Below are positions 23,708-35,151 of a DNA stretch of 64,000 nucleotides, piece after piece. Within the stretch, counting starts at the first letter, position 1. Every line of letters begins with the position of its first letter. The position numbers and the translations under genes were made by a program. The notes beneath the pieces were generated by a model, which was not told the DNA's origin, ran no database searches, and was given only the letters and a program-made list of their open reading frames with translations. The stretch comes from Mermis nigrescens (lineage: Eukaryota; Nematoda; Enoplea; Mermithida; Mermithidae): positions 310,001-374,000 of the forward strand of contig JAVLUZ010000650.1 of the NCBI GenBank assembly GCA_036768485.1, written 5' to 3'.

Positions 23708-24434
23708 TTTAGGACTGCATGCCGGTTGCAGGTCACACACTGGCAGTATGTGAAAATGTGTATGTTTAAAAATATATCTATATAAAATATCTACAAAAAT
23801 TTGTTCGCTCATACAAAGACACTATTTAATTTACTGGTCCCCCATTTTGGGATTTCACCCTTCCCTCAACTCTGGACCTTGGGAAACTATGATCGGAAAG
23901 TACAGTGCAGTTTCTGTCATATTACCTACCACACCAGAATTGGATGACTGAAAAAGCGTGTTTAAACATGCATTACTGCAAAAGCGAGCACAATAATGGC
24001 TACAGTTCTTTCTGGCTTTACTTAGCTTATTTCGTTTGTTCGTTTATTTCTTTGACACTGTTTTCTCATTTATGTATAGTAATAAAAGTTTTTAAGTGCT
24101 TGTTCAACCATATTTTTTAATAACTTTTCCAAGTCTTCAACTGCAACTTGTTAAAGTAAGTATGCTTTCATTCTGCTGACTTTATTCAATAAAATCCTTC
24201 ACACATTTAATCTACTATTATTGAAAATGACATTCGATAAGATGTTCAATATTACGATTATTCTCTAGCTCATGTGCATACAAAATTTTCTAAGAGCACT
24301 ATTTATGGGTATAGGCATATAAGCTTGACCCTCGGCATTACCCTCGACCTCGGCCTCATCCAAGCAAGGGTTTTAAGGCGCCTCGGCCTCGGCCGAGGCC
24401 GAGGGTCCAAAAAGTACCCTCGGTCCGATCACTG

Positions 24435-25085
24435 ACGCCCCTTAAGAAATTCTAATAAATTAAGCTTTGAAACCAAAACCCTAAACTGTTTAAAATTTCT
24501 GCAGTCAACAATACATTGTGGCAATGTATTCCAAATTCTAGCCACCCTGTTTGCAAAATCGTTCTTTCTACAATCCAAATGAGATTTTCTAATATACAAC
24601 TTTATGTCGTTATTTGACCTAGTGCCCCTGTTAGGTGCAGATTCGAAAAAATCTGAAACAGAAAGCAACTGTCCCTTAATTATCCTAAAAGCAAAAGTAA
24701 GGTCAAAATAGATACGCCGTGTTTCGAGTCTTTCAAGATCTAACAAATTCAATCGTTCACTATAAGACAAATCCTGCTGTTGATGCCGCCAAAGTATTCG
24801 TTTTGTAAATTTACGTTGAACATTTTCAATTTGGTTGATGTCTTTTATCAGGTAAGGATTCCACACCACCGGACTATACTCTAGTATCGGTCTTACATAA
24901 ACTTTAAATGCTTTCACGATCAAATCAATATTTCTGGAAATAAAAGTTTTTGTATCAAAGAAGCAACTCTGGAAGCTTTGGATGCAATATTCACACAATG
25001 AATGCTAGAGGACAGGTCATTACTAACAAAAACTCCTAAAGCCTTGATAGAAGCTTCTGCATTAGCTAGATCTTTAAGAAAAATT
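24435..25085 (-). pseudogene. non-LTR retrotransposon reverse transcriptase, C-terminal fragment
   Basis: The longest open stretch (24,429-24,998, 189 aa) matches the region after the RT domain of Jockey/CR1-like elements: a helix pattern with VRPILEYSPVVWNPY, then IENVQRKFTKRI, then RLETRRIYFDLTFAFRII. Coding similarity continues upstream in another frame to about 25,085 (reading LGVFVSNDLS), so there is at least one frameshift. Everything N-terminal of this is missing, the usual 5' truncation. The last codons and stop are supplied by the hAT insertion; the true end and 3' UTR are at 21,735-21,926. It is non-functional. Confidence 0.85.
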
Positions 25086-25189
25086 TATTTCTGACAAATG
25101 TGTGAGTCCTTGGATCGTGCCGTTTAATCGTCCCACCCAACACTCAAATCGAGAGTTGCCTGCAACTTTGCAAGTATGGCTCAGATTTT

Positions 25190-26520
25190 CACCAAACTTT
25201 TTTGGCTAAAGTTTCTAATATGGTTTTGTCTCCGATTTTCCTAAAATAATTTTTTCTGATAGATTCGAGGACGCTGAGTCCAGAAATGAAAAGCGTTAAG
25301 GGGGCTGACGAGTATTTGTGGAGATAGAGCCCTTCAAACTTGCAAAAAACGTGATTATTTCGATGTTCTTAGGGCTCTATCTCCACAAATATTCGTCAGC
25401 CCCCTAAACGCTTTTGTTTTCTGGACTCAGCGTTGTCGAATCTATCAGAAAAAATTATTTTTAGGAGAATCGGTGACAAAAAAATTTTAAAAAAATTATG
25501 CAAAAAAAGGCTAAAGTTTCTAATATGGTTTTGTCTCCGATTTTCCTAAAAATAATTTTTTCTGATAGATTCGAGGACGCTGAGTCCAGAAATGAAAAGT
25601 GTTAAGGGGGCTGACGAATATTTGTGGAGATAGAGCCCTTCAAACTTGCAAAAAACGTGATTATTTTGATGTTCTTAGGGCTCTATCTCCACAAATATTC
25701 GTCAGCCCCCGAAACTCTTTTGTTTTCTGGACTCAGCGTTGTCGAATCTATCAGAAAAAATTATTTTTAGGAGAATCGGGCAAAAATTTTTTGAAAAAAA
25801 TTATGCAAAAAAATTATGCTAAACCCCATTTTTAACATTTCTACATTACAGTTCTGACGTTAAAAAAGCGTAAAAACACTGTTTTCGGAAAATTGAGAAA
25901 AAACCATATTAGATAAAATTTGGTGATTAGATCCATGCGAGCTAAATTTTTGGCAAATAGATACTTGGGTGCCAGCATGATGGTCTAAGCCTGCAGACAA
26001 TTGGAGCAAAAATTGCGGAGCGAGCGAAGCGAGCGGAGCAATTTTTGCCCCAATTGTGCCTTAGGCTTAGACCATCAGCTGACACCAATTTGATATGCAC
26101 GGCGGCAAGTCTAAAATAATAACCGTGATGAATCGATTACACCCTGCTTCAGCTTTTTTAACGTCAGAACTGTAATGTAGAAATGTTAAAAATTGGGTTT
26201 AGCATAATTTTTTTTCTTCTTTTGCATAATTTTTTTCAAAAAATTTTTTTGTCACCGATTCTCCCAAAAACAATTTTTTCTGATAGATTCGAGGACGCTG
26301 AGTCCAGAAAAACAAAGCGTTTAGGCGGTTGACGAATATTTGTGGAGATGGAGCCCTTAGAACATTGAAATAATCACGTTTTTTGCGAGTTTGAAGGGCT
26401 CTATCTCCACAAATATCCGTTAGCCCCCAAACGCTTTTTTCTGAACTCAGCGTCTTCGAATCTATCAGAAAAAGTATTTTAAGAGAATCGGAGACAAAAC
26501 CATATTAGCAAAAAATTCCA
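25190..26520. repeat. large foldback element of nested hairpins
   Basis: Three hairpin units of about 260 bp (25,235-25,495; 25,545-25,790; 26,255-26,500) each pair GTGGAGATAGAGCCCT with AGGGCTCTATCTCCAC and carry GATTCGAGGACGCTGAGTCC outer arms. Units two and three are arms of a roughly 1-kb palindrome centred near 26,015, with the core pair GGAGCAAAAATTGC / GCAATTTTTGCCCC. Unit one is an extra tandem copy of the left arm. The ORF at 25,599-25,835 is a translation of the repeat. No transposase or target duplication was found. Confidence 0.8.
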
Positions 26521-27490
26521 ATTTTTTTCCGCGCTTCAATTTATCATGTTCTACCAGTTGACAAAAAAATTTTGGCATGCCGTATTCGTTTTGCTCCCTT
26601 TTCTTAAAGTACCAACTACCATATTCTTAAGTTTAGCCAAAAAAATTTTCCATTTCCCAAAATTTAGGTTGACAAATAGATCAAAAAGTGAAAAAAATGG
26701 GGGTTCCAACCAAGCCCGTCCGTGGTGTCCTGTGATCACCGAATTTAAATACAGTACTCATCTCCCGTTAAATAATGCTCTAAGCAGAATCACTTTTTAT
26801 AAATCGAGTCATTTTGTTCATGAAGGTAATCCATTATAAACTTTTCAATTGAGCGGTTACTTTTTATTATTTTTATTATTATTGTGACTCGCTTGTCGCC
26901 TTACGCTTTTACGTCTTTCGCTTTACTGACTATATATACGTCTTCATTACACTTTGCAGCCAATTATGTACAGTCATATTTCGTCATTATGATTTAGGCA
27001 ACACGTAACAAGCAGATTTTAACAAATTCGTGGGCGCAATGTTTTAAGGTCGATGATTATGTGCTTATCCATGTATTGTCTGCATATTTCATGGAACCTT
27101 GTGCATGAAAATCCAGTTTCAACGCTCAGCTTTAGCGTCGTTATCGTTAGTGAAAGAAATGTCGTTTTCGTTACATTTTTCCAAAAAAATAACGTTTCGT
27201 TAATGAAAACGACGACCTCAAAAAATATCGTTAAGAATATCAATGTCGTTTTTAAATTACCTATTTAGCATTTTTCGTGCTTACATGTTTTTATCGTTGT
27301 TCTTTAGCCTGTTTCGAAATTCTTGAGACTTTTTACAGTAATGCGATTCGAAAGGCATCAACAATTCAATTAATCAGAGTAAAGCGAAAGAAGAGATGGC
27401 TTCCTTACCAATCAATCACGTTGTGGACAAATGAATCATATTTGGAACAACGCGTTTTTCCCGCAATGGTCTACGTTTTTCCGCAATGTA
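26521..27490. other. no recognised gene
   Basis: The ORFs at 26,546-26,839 and 27,053-27,507 show no family resemblance. Sequence around 27,130-27,250 is rich in CGTTTTCGTTA-type repeats. Confidence 0.35.
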
Positions 27491-27713
27491 TAGTCTGTTT
27501 CATTTAACTTTACGGTTTTCTTTTAAATTTTTCCGCAAGAATCAGGCTACAAAAGTGCTTTAAAATGTTGATGCAGTAATGCGGCTTAGCAATGGCATAC
27601 ATCTCAATATGACACATTATACTATAGAATATCATATTTACCGTATAGTTCAAAACACTTTTGTATTCACTTTAAATTTTTTCAAAAACTTCAAAGCTAA
27701 ATGAAATAGACTA
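27491..27713. mobile_element. T1 TA-flanked MITE
   Basis: Ends TAGTCTGTTTCATTTA and TAAATGAAATAGACTA-like, flanked by TA. Same family as 20,355 and 32,358. Confidence 0.75.
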
Positions 27714-27913
27714 TAGCCTTAAGACCATACCTGGGCAGCAGCCGAATTCTGAGGAAAGTAAAATCAGAAAAGATCCCAAGCGCCAAAAAATTCAATTCAA
27801 AGGGTTATTGATCTTTGCGGTAGGTTTTTCAGATTCAGGGAGGAATAAGACATAATGTTTTTGGAAGGAAGGGGGAATTTGACCAGCATGTACAGCATGG
27901 GAATTCTGGGGGA

Positions 27914-28013
27914 NNNNNNNNNNNNNNNNNNNNNNNNNNNNNNNNNNNNNNNNNNNNNNNNNNNNNNNNNNNNNNNNNNNNNNNNNNNNNNNNNNNNNNN
28001 NNNNNNNNNNNNN
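27914..28013. other. assembly gap (100 N)
   Basis: Exactly 100 N, a conventional placeholder for a gap of unknown size. Reading frames across it are meaningless. Confidence 0.98.
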
Positions 28014-28149
28014 TAATGACTAGCAAATGGGGCGCTTCGCTGCCCCATCTGCTAGAGTGTTTGTAAACAAATAATATCTTAACCTGCAATTAGTATAAAA
28101 ATTGAATGACTCTGCAATGGATCAGCGAGCGGTTTTCATATTTTTTATA

Positions 28150-28618
28150 TCTAGCTGAGCTGCCCGGCGTTGCCCTGGCTGAACTTAGGCCTGATAGCTG
28201 TATGGGATTGAGATGTCTCTTGTATTTTTTTATTTTTCGGGACTTTTGATGTTTTTGGAATATTTCTAAAAAATTGTTGGTAAAAACATATCGTATTTTT
28301 TAAATTTTTTAAAACTGTCTTTTGTCAACCATTTCTTTGATTAAATCCATATTTCTGACGTTATAGAATGGTTCTGAGAATTCTTTATCCTAAATCATAT
28401 TTTTGATGTTCTGGGATGTTCTGGAAATTATACCATTAGATGGTTTGGGATTTTTAAAAATTTTGTTTGATCATAAGCATATTTTTAACGTTTTGAAATA
28501 TCAAAAAAACTTTTTTGGTCCAAAACCATACTTTTGATGTTTTTGGAGGTTTGAAAATTTTTTTGGTCAAAACCATATTTTTGATGTTTTGGGGTGTTTG
28601 AAAATTTTTTTGGTGGGT
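28150..28618. repeat. degenerate ~50-bp repeats
   Basis: Units of the type CATATTTTTGATGTTTTGG followed by AATTTTTTTGGTC recur from about 28,240 to 28,610. Just before, GCTGCCCGGCGTTGCC is a GC-rich block that may mark the start of a dispersed element ending at 29,669. Confidence 0.6.
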
Positions 28619-28754
28619 ATGTTATATCACGTCCTATCTTATAGCATGGGGCATGTTATATCACGTCCTATTGTATAGCATGGGGTATTTTACATCACGT
28701 CCTATTGTATAGCATTTAGTATGTTGTATCACGTCCTATCTTATAGCGTCGGGT
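28619..28754. repeat. 34-bp tandem repeat, four units
   Basis: Four consecutive 34-bp units start at 28,619, 28,653, 28,687 and 28,721. Each contains ATATCACGTCCTAT or a close variant and a TATAGCAT core. Confidence 0.88.
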
Positions 28755-29669
28755 TCAACTTTGTACAATGTTCAACTTTGCCCTCATTGTAAACAAATGC
28801 AAAAAGTTGCATAATAAATTAGCCGCTAGAAGCAAAAACATTTGGATTTGTATTTTCGAAAGCCGCATGTTTGCTTCTTTCTTTCGAAAGCCGCATGTTT
28901 GCTGCTTTCGATTGCTTCGCATTAAATTTCACGCGCGCTGGTTTACAAGGTCAAAAATTTTGACTTGGTGCAAGCTCTTTTTCAGTGATTAATCATGTTT
29001 ATAAGTACCCGTACGTGATTTCGTTTCAGCCCGTCTCATACATGTTTTATGATGCCGGATCGTATATTTAAAGTAGCGAATATGGAATCAGCGGTCCCAG
29101 AAACCCCAAAAGCCAAATTTTGGTTGCAACAGTCAATCTGTGCTTCTGCAAAAAGACAAAAACCTAAATTTTACGCTATGCATAGAGTTTCTTTGGGCTC
29201 CCGTATCTCAGAAACCAATCCGTGAATTCTCTTCAAATTCTACAGTAAGGTCAGTCATAAGATATCCAATAATTGGTGAAAACTTTGAAAAAATTTATCC
29301 GCTGCGATTTGAGATATTTGATAAAATACACTTGTGAATCACGTTTTTCTTATGGCATCACATCAATTTACACTGTAGTGTAAAGTGGTTTACACCAGTC
29401 GATAGCGCATAAAAAGTTGATCTAGAGTGGCTTTAAAATTTTACCCTGCGGCAATTGCATAAGCGGCTAGAGCTACGAAAACCTTTTACATAAAGCCGTA
29501 GTTTCCGGGTTTCAGGAGTCCGATCGAGCCATTTTAATCAGAAAATTGTAATTAGCGCTCGAGAATCCCCATTGAGTGAAAATATAAGTATCACAAAATT
29601 ATCCAGTAAAAACTTTTTTGCCTCACAGACACACACACACTTACACACAACTCGAAATTAATATTATAG
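28755..29669. other. unclassified dispersed sequence
   Basis: No supported gene. The right edge, ACACACACTT...AATTAATATTATAG, abuts the Polinton relic exactly where homology to the capsid gene begins, suggesting this is the end of another mobile element or a recombination junction. Confidence 0.4.
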
Positions 29670-29711
29670 ATTGATAAAAACCGCAACACTTTTCACGATT
29701 TTAATGCTTAG
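29670..29711 (+). pseudogene. Polinton major capsid protein, last 13 codons only
   Basis: The last 13 codons plus TAG encode IDKNRNTFHDFNA, matching the C-terminus of the intact capsid gene at 54,373 with one change. The rest is absent. The stop is followed by 2 nt and the protease ATG, the same spacing as in the intact element. Confidence 0.88.
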
Positions 29712-29713
29712 CA

Positions 29714-30136
29714 ATGAACACACTTGAAGTACTACACATTGTAGAAGCAGATCCTGCTGTGAATAAAATTTTGCTAGGCGTCTTCCCTATTGATCGCCTT
29801 CCGCCTATACCCCGCTTCCCCGCTGCGGTAATAGCCAATTTGGATTTCAGCAATGAACCAAGGTCACACTGGGTGGCCATGTACTTTAATCGTAGATCGC
29901 ATTGTGATTTTTTTGACAGTTATGGTCAGAAACCCCTTGTTGAGCTCAAAGAATATATTGAGAAAAATGCAACATCGTACACGTACAATAATATGAGGGT
30001 TCAGGGTCTTTTCTCTACATCATGCGGCCATATGTGCATCTATTTTCTGCATTTTTGAGCAAAAGGAGTTTCGTTCAAAAGAGTTGTTAAGTCTATGCAA
30101 ACACCAAAAATCTATAAATACTTGGAGAAAATGTGA
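29714..30136 (+). pseudogene. Polinton adenain-like protease relic
   Basis: This is a decayed copy of the cysteine protease that matures capsid precursors in Polintons and adenoviruses. The open part (114 aa) shows the His motif SHWVAMYF, the Asp motif FDSYG and the Cys motif STSCGHMCIYF. A stop at 30,056-30,058 falls where the intact element has Trp, cutting about 25 residues. Homology continues in frame to a TGA at 30,134-30,136. Unlike the 53,946 copy it has no frameshift before the Cys motif, so the two copies are broken differently. Confidence 0.85.
30113..30120 (+). promoter_or_regulatory. TATAAATA box retained in the Polinton relic
   Basis: It lies inside the end of the protease relic, 31 nt before the minor capsid ATG (30,151), the same position as in the intact element. 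Confidence 0.65.
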
Positions 30137-30150
30137 AAAAAACAACAAAC

Positions 30151-30928
30151 ATGGATCCTAAACAGTTTTACATGACGCTTCTGAGCGATTCTCAAGAATC
30201 AAATACCGCCTCTACCTTCATTACAAAGCTGCCTAGACACATAATGCTCAATGGGGATTGGGAAGTAGGGCTAGCCGAAATAATCTATGCAAACACTTGG
30301 AATAATATATCCGAAGATCAGAACATGATTCAATATTATGATTTTAAAAATAATGTCCGAATAAAAATGCTTATTCCTCGCGCCAGATACTTGAATATAC
30401 ACGATCTTGTGAAAACAATTACTGAGGGAATAAAAATGGTCAGCACGAATTGAAAAATTTGACTATACTCAACATATAAGCTTACAATATGATGATAGTA
30501 AAAAATGCTGTCATCTAAAACTCAACACTGAACGTATTCAGAGCCTAAAATTAACCAAACATTAAATGTACATGCTGGGATTTCTAGAAGACCAACTCTC
30601 AAGCATAAATTATAAGATAGCGCAAGAATTGACAATAGCTGCCCACCATTCTCCCGATATGCTAGGCGGAATGCACAATTTTTATGTATATTGTGATATA
30701 GTCGAACCTCAAATCGTTGGTAATGTTTTTGCCCCGCTTCTGCAGGTGATAAATATCGGAGGAACCTATATGGATATAATAAACCACGCCTATATTAGTC
30801 CACACTATATACCAGTGCTCACAAAATCATTTAATACTATTGAAATTAATGTTAAAACCGACCAAGATATGCCAGTTCCTTTCGAGTTTGGCAAAACTAT
30901 CGTTAAAATGCATTTCAAGCGTGTCTAG
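30151..30928 (+). pseudogene. Polinton minor capsid (penton-like) relic
   Basis: Close homologue of the 259-aa protein at 53,164-53,943, collinear over its length, with shared LNGDWEVGLAEIIYANTW-type and PFEFGKTIVKMHF motifs. It is broken: reading stops at 30,453, continues in another frame, meets a further stop near 30,565, then runs open from 30,566 to 30,928. The box that follows the gene in the intact element is mutated here and nothing of the membrane-protein gene remains. Confidence 0.88.
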
Positions 30929-31160
30929 CATATTTAAGACTGAGTGGCAGGGGTAGCAAGAGCGGACCCCTGCTACTTTTAGGGGGACTCCCCCCTTCTC
31001 CCGCTGAGGCACTGCGGTCAAAAGGAGTGGCCCAGAAGTACTATACACATTGTTTACACCTAGCTCAGCTAGGTTTACTTTACACTTAGTTCAGGTTTAG
31101 TCTTAGTTTAATCCTAATTTAATCTTAAGCCTAAGCTGGCACTGTGCCAATTTTGACCCC
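30929..31160. other. no recognised feature
   Basis: Follows the Polinton relic; no terminal inverted repeat like that of the intact element is found. Confidence 0.4.
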
Positions 31161-31164
31161 TCCC

Positions 31165-31275
31165 ACTCCTCAACTATGTCTTTTCCTTAACCATTGTATA
31201 TCCTTAAGCACTGCCTATCCTTAACCATTGCCTATGCTTAACCATTGTATATGCTTAACCATTGCCTATCTTATA
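31165..31275. repeat. short tandem repeat, TTAACCATTG type
   Basis: About five units of 17-19 bp (CCTTAACCATTGCCTAT and variants). Confidence 0.75.
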
Positions 31276-31344
31276 GCGTTGCCGCCAGGGTCCCACGCAT
31301 AACTACTAGGCTATCTGCTGCTGCTGAAAACTTATAAATATGAC

Positions 31345-31480
31345 TTCCCGGTCCTTGCTCAGACACATTGTGCAATTGAACTTGAGCACAAAAGGAGCGA
31401 GTATATATAAATTTGACTTCCCGGTCCTTTGTCTTCCCGGTCCTTCGACTTCCCGGTCCTTCGACTTCCCGGTCCTTGCT
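31345..31480. repeat. short tandem repeat, CTTCCCGGTCCTT type
   Basis: Four contiguous units of 16-17 bp (CTTCCCGGTCCTTCGA) at about 31,410-31,480 and one separate unit near 31,345. Confidence 0.8.
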
Positions 31481-31559
31481 TGAGCTGCAGAAAAGTGGTA
31501 CCTGCGTGTACAAAAGATAGGCCGACTTTTACACACGTTATAACATAGTGGTACCTGCG

Positions 31560-32225
31560 AAATGCGCGGGGGGTCTCTATACTACTTCGTGCCATTTTTG
31601 GGCCTAAAAATAGTTTATAGAAGTCAAAAACATCGTTTTTCGGATAGCATAAAAACAAAAAATATCAAAAAGTCATACAAATCGGACAAAATATATTCAA
31701 GACATGAGTATAAAACGCCGATAATTTGACATTTTGAGCAAATGACTAAAAAAGTTTTTTAAAACAGCACCTTTTCTTCGAATTTTCAAGAAACTTTTGG
31801 AAACTTTGAAAAACTCGCGGAATCTGGGAGTGAAGAAATTTTTCAGGGGTGAAAATGTTCTCGATGTATGAACACCCCTCCCCTCAAACTCCCTCCTAAG
31901 ATCCTATGTGGCTGCGACCTCCCGAATTGTCACTTTCTCGTGAAAATTGTGAACAGTGACTTTTTATGCGTTTCAGCTAATTTTTGACTCAAGAGTCACC
32001 AATTTTCGGCGCTTCGCGCCACACACACACATTTGTCGACTATATTTTGTTCAATTACTCGATTATTTTCATACTTCATCGAAATTCTTTGTTTTTGTGG
32101 TTTAGAAAGAAAGAGCACTGTCTGGAACGGTAAATAAGAGTGTCTTAAACGTGTGCACCTATTGGTTTTTGGCCTGAAAAGGCATTTTTTTAATGTTTTT
32201 GGCCTGACCCCCAGAATTCCCATGC
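31560..32225. repeat. R2 foldback pair
   Basis: R2 in reverse (31,560-31,880) faces R2 forward (31,970-32,225), ending CAGAATTCCCATGCTGTACATG. A GGCGCTTCGCGCC core is visible near 32,008. Confidence 0.55.
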
Positions 32226-32357
32226 TGTACATGTACATATGTACATATGGTTAATCCTTTCCCCACACCTACCTGTGGTTAAGACGCCTCGAATGATCGG
32301 CCTTGTCTGTCTGTTGTACCATTTTCCACTTCAGCCAGCAGCCTCCTCAGCAAACTA

Positions 32358-32615
32358 TAGTCTGTTCCATTCTAAAAGATTCATTTTTTACTGAAGTTTT
32401 ACTACTGTAACAGATTTTCAGTGTATAAATCGCATTTTCAATTATTTTCTCATAAGAGCTGATTGCTTTAAACTCATCTTTTCGATGTTTAATCTGCTTT
32501 GCTTAACATGTGATGCATCTATGTAACAGACTATCGCAACAACCTTACCCGTAAAATATTCTGCTACAGTAATAAGCCATAAAGCAAAAATAGGCTTTTG
32601 GAATGGAACAGGCTA
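32358..32615. mobile_element. T1 TA-flanked MITE
   Basis: Ends TAGTCTGTTCCATTC and GAATGGAACAGGCTA are near-perfect inverted repeats flanked by TA. Confidence 0.78.
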
Positions 32616-32654
32616 TAGTATCGTAGGTATGTACTTAAATAGGATCAGATGTAC

Positions 32655-32993
32655 ATATGTAATACATAGTTTCTAATCAATTCGAAACAATTTTGAAGAA
32701 ACTTTTCAAGTTGCATCCGTTTTTGGCCTTCATTTTGCCCCAATTTTCCGACAAAATTTGTCCCTCTTTTCATTCTGGGGGTCCAAAACCCCGAAACCCC
32801 TCGCGTGCATGTCTGGTATAGCATTGATATGATATATAATTATCGTAATGTGAAACAAACTATAACTGTGACACATTCGCCATTGGGAAACTCCCGTGTG
32901 CACGTCAAATGTGCTTTTAGGAGTTTTGTTTTCAAAGCTAAGAATTTCAGTAATATCCCTACGATTTTTCAGATCGATTTCTGCTTTATTATT
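32655..32993 (+). repeat. dispersed repeat (R6 with extended tail), copy 1
   Basis: Direct relative of 63,350-64,000. Shared blocks include CTCGCGTGCATGTCTGGTAT, TGATATGATATATA and GTGCACGTCAAATGTGCTTT through CCTACGATTTTTCAGATCG. This copy lacks the R5 insertion. Confidence 0.7.
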
Positions 32994-32999
32994 TTTTAA

Positions 33000-33740
33000 A
33001 AATTTGTGCATTCTACAAGTGAGCGTTATTGCAAGTATTTTTTTGTAAACCATTGCATTATTTTTGAATTACGTCCTCGTAAACTTCTCGTAGTTTACAC
33101 CTCTCTCTACACATCATTTTCTAGGTTTCATTGCCGCAGTCGGTCGGTTATGTACCAGCTCTGTGAGCAATAATGTTAGATTATGTTAGCGATAGCTGTA
33201 AAGCTTAGTGGTAAGTGATTCCCTTATATTGTACCTATTTACGTATAGATGTCTTGTCTTCGGACTACGCAATCTCTCCAATGAAAGTTGAATACTAGGA
33301 GATTACAGAAAGGTGTCAGAATATAAACTGGTATTTATGTATGAATTAGTTAGATTTAGAGAGCCCAAAAGAATTTTGATAAAAATTGAACTATAATTGA
33401 TGCACCTACAAAACTCCGAAATTACTAATTCATCAATGCCTATTTAAAATAAAATCAGATCTGTGAGTCAATTCTGAAGTTCCGTATTCTTAGCAGCATT
33501 ACTATTGATGTTTTAGGTTTCATCGATTTTATGTGCAAAACACTTTATTAACAATTGATTCTTTATATAATTGGCTAACTTGTAAAGGTATGAAAGTTTT
33601 CGAGGCTACAACAACACTTATGACCATATGTAGAAGCCACATATCAGGTATGATGGGCTAGAAAAAAAGGGAAAGCTTTGAGTAAGGAGGATCAGATTAA
33701 TGGGCTATAATGCCACTAAACATTAATTTGTTATGTTGAT
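33000..33740. other. no recognised feature
   Basis: No supported gene. Confidence 0.35.
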
Positions 33741-33749
33741 AACCAACTA

Positions 33750-34110
33750 CACCAGTCGACATTTCTGATCAATTTCAAGTACTTTTCTGTATGATTTCCA
33801 ATCATTTTTACCCAATTTTAATTTGTCTTGTTTCCCTCGAAAAATTGTCATTCTCGTCTCTTTCGAACGCCATAGACCCCTAGAATCAAAAAATAAAAAT
33901 TTTTGGGAAATTTGAGGCAAAGTGAAGGCCAAAAATGGATGAACATTAAACATTTTGCTCAAAAATACTTAAATTGACCAGAAATTAAGTAATAACGTTG
34001 TTTTAATGATATTTCAGCATGCATGCCTATTTATAAGCCATTTTGGCTCAGAAATTGCGGCTGACCCCCTCACAGACCGGCTGACCCCAGAACGGCCATG
34101 CATGGCATCT
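33750..34110 (-). repeat. R6 dispersed repeat
   Basis: Reverse orientation: CATTTTTGGCC-type block, then TTGACCAGAAATTAAG, ending CTGACCCCAGAACGGCCATGC. Confidence 0.5.
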
Positions 34111-35143
34111 GTGGTGATCACTCGTTTGAAACATGATCGTAACGATATGAATTTTCGCCCAAATATTCAACATTAACTAATCATTAGCCTGAGATTAGAG
34201 CTGAAATTTAGGTCTCTAATTCCAGGTTCCGAAAGCAATGAGGCTCGTAAATCTAGGATTTTCAGTACACAGCCAAGGCAGATGTGAGGGAGATAAAAAC
34301 TTTTTCCTGCTTAGGAAGCAGCTGGAGATCAAAACTCATTCTTTTTAAACTATCTAGGTAGATTATCAAAAGAAACGAAATTAAGATTTAATTAACACGT
34401 GATTTACCATGAATAACGACAGCCGAAGTCTACGGATTTAATGAGCTTTATAAGTAAATTCGTGTTTTGTAAATTTCTCATATAAAACATCAACTTTTTC
34501 TCACTCTGGAGCGTGCCCATCTGGCAGGTAAGCTGTAGAGATTTTTTAACCTAAGTATTACTTGAATAACTAATGTGATAGCTAATCTAGACCTTATTTA
34601 CCTACTTCAATCAGTTTTTGCAAGTTTTCTGATTTCGTCAGTTTTTGACCTTAAATACACTTTTTCCTGAAAATTTTTGTATTCTCCTTCCGGAGGTCTA
34701 AATCGCTCTGATCGCTCACTCTGTACTTACGTTCATTTTCGATCTGGTTTGAATATTGCAATGTGATTTGCAGTGCACTGAGGTAGGTAGGATGCACAAA
34801 TAATTTGGGCGGGTTTTTACATAGAGGCTTATTTAAAATAAAAATTAATCATCGATTGGGTCTCCCTCATATCCCAAACTTCCCTACAATTTCGTTAAAT
34901 TTGTTTGCATAACATCTTTAATGATGGAGAGTTTTTAAAATGCGTATTGGAATTTGAGGTAGGCCGATGCTGGGGAGAATTTTACTTTATGTAGCGCAAC
35001 TTCGTATCTTAGCTAAAAAAATGTTTAAAAGCCATGAAAGCTATCCTTGTTTCACGTATCAGATTTGGCCCATTCCTTACCCATTCAAAGTCGCTTTTAT
35101 TCTGCCATTAAATTGCAACTTCTAATTGAAAAGAAACCGATAC
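34111..35143. other. no recognised feature
   Basis: No supported gene or bounded repeat. Confidence 0.35.
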
Positions 35144-35151
35144 GTGCCCTG

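Larger units (their letters stand above)
21927..24434 (+). mobile_element. hAT-like 2.5-kb element, copy 2 (both ends)
   Basis: The left end CAGTGATCGGACCGAG and right end CTCGGTCCGATCACTG are inverted repeats, each backed by CCTCGG-rich subterminal DNA. The 8-bp duplication ACGCCCCT flanks it (21,919-21,926 and 24,435-24,442). It interrupts a retrotransposon just before its stop codon. It has no transposase ORF, contains an R1 MITE, and is partly matched in reverse by 185-2,550. Confidence 0.85.

Noticed and set aside
185..24434. The two 2.3-kb inverted repeats as terminal repeats of one giant 24-kb element
   Set aside because: Copy 2 has its own two ends and 8-bp duplication, so these are two insertions of one family in opposite orientation.
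27797..28089. ORFs crossing the 100-N gap
   Set aside because: The gap length is arbitrary, so the frame is meaningless.
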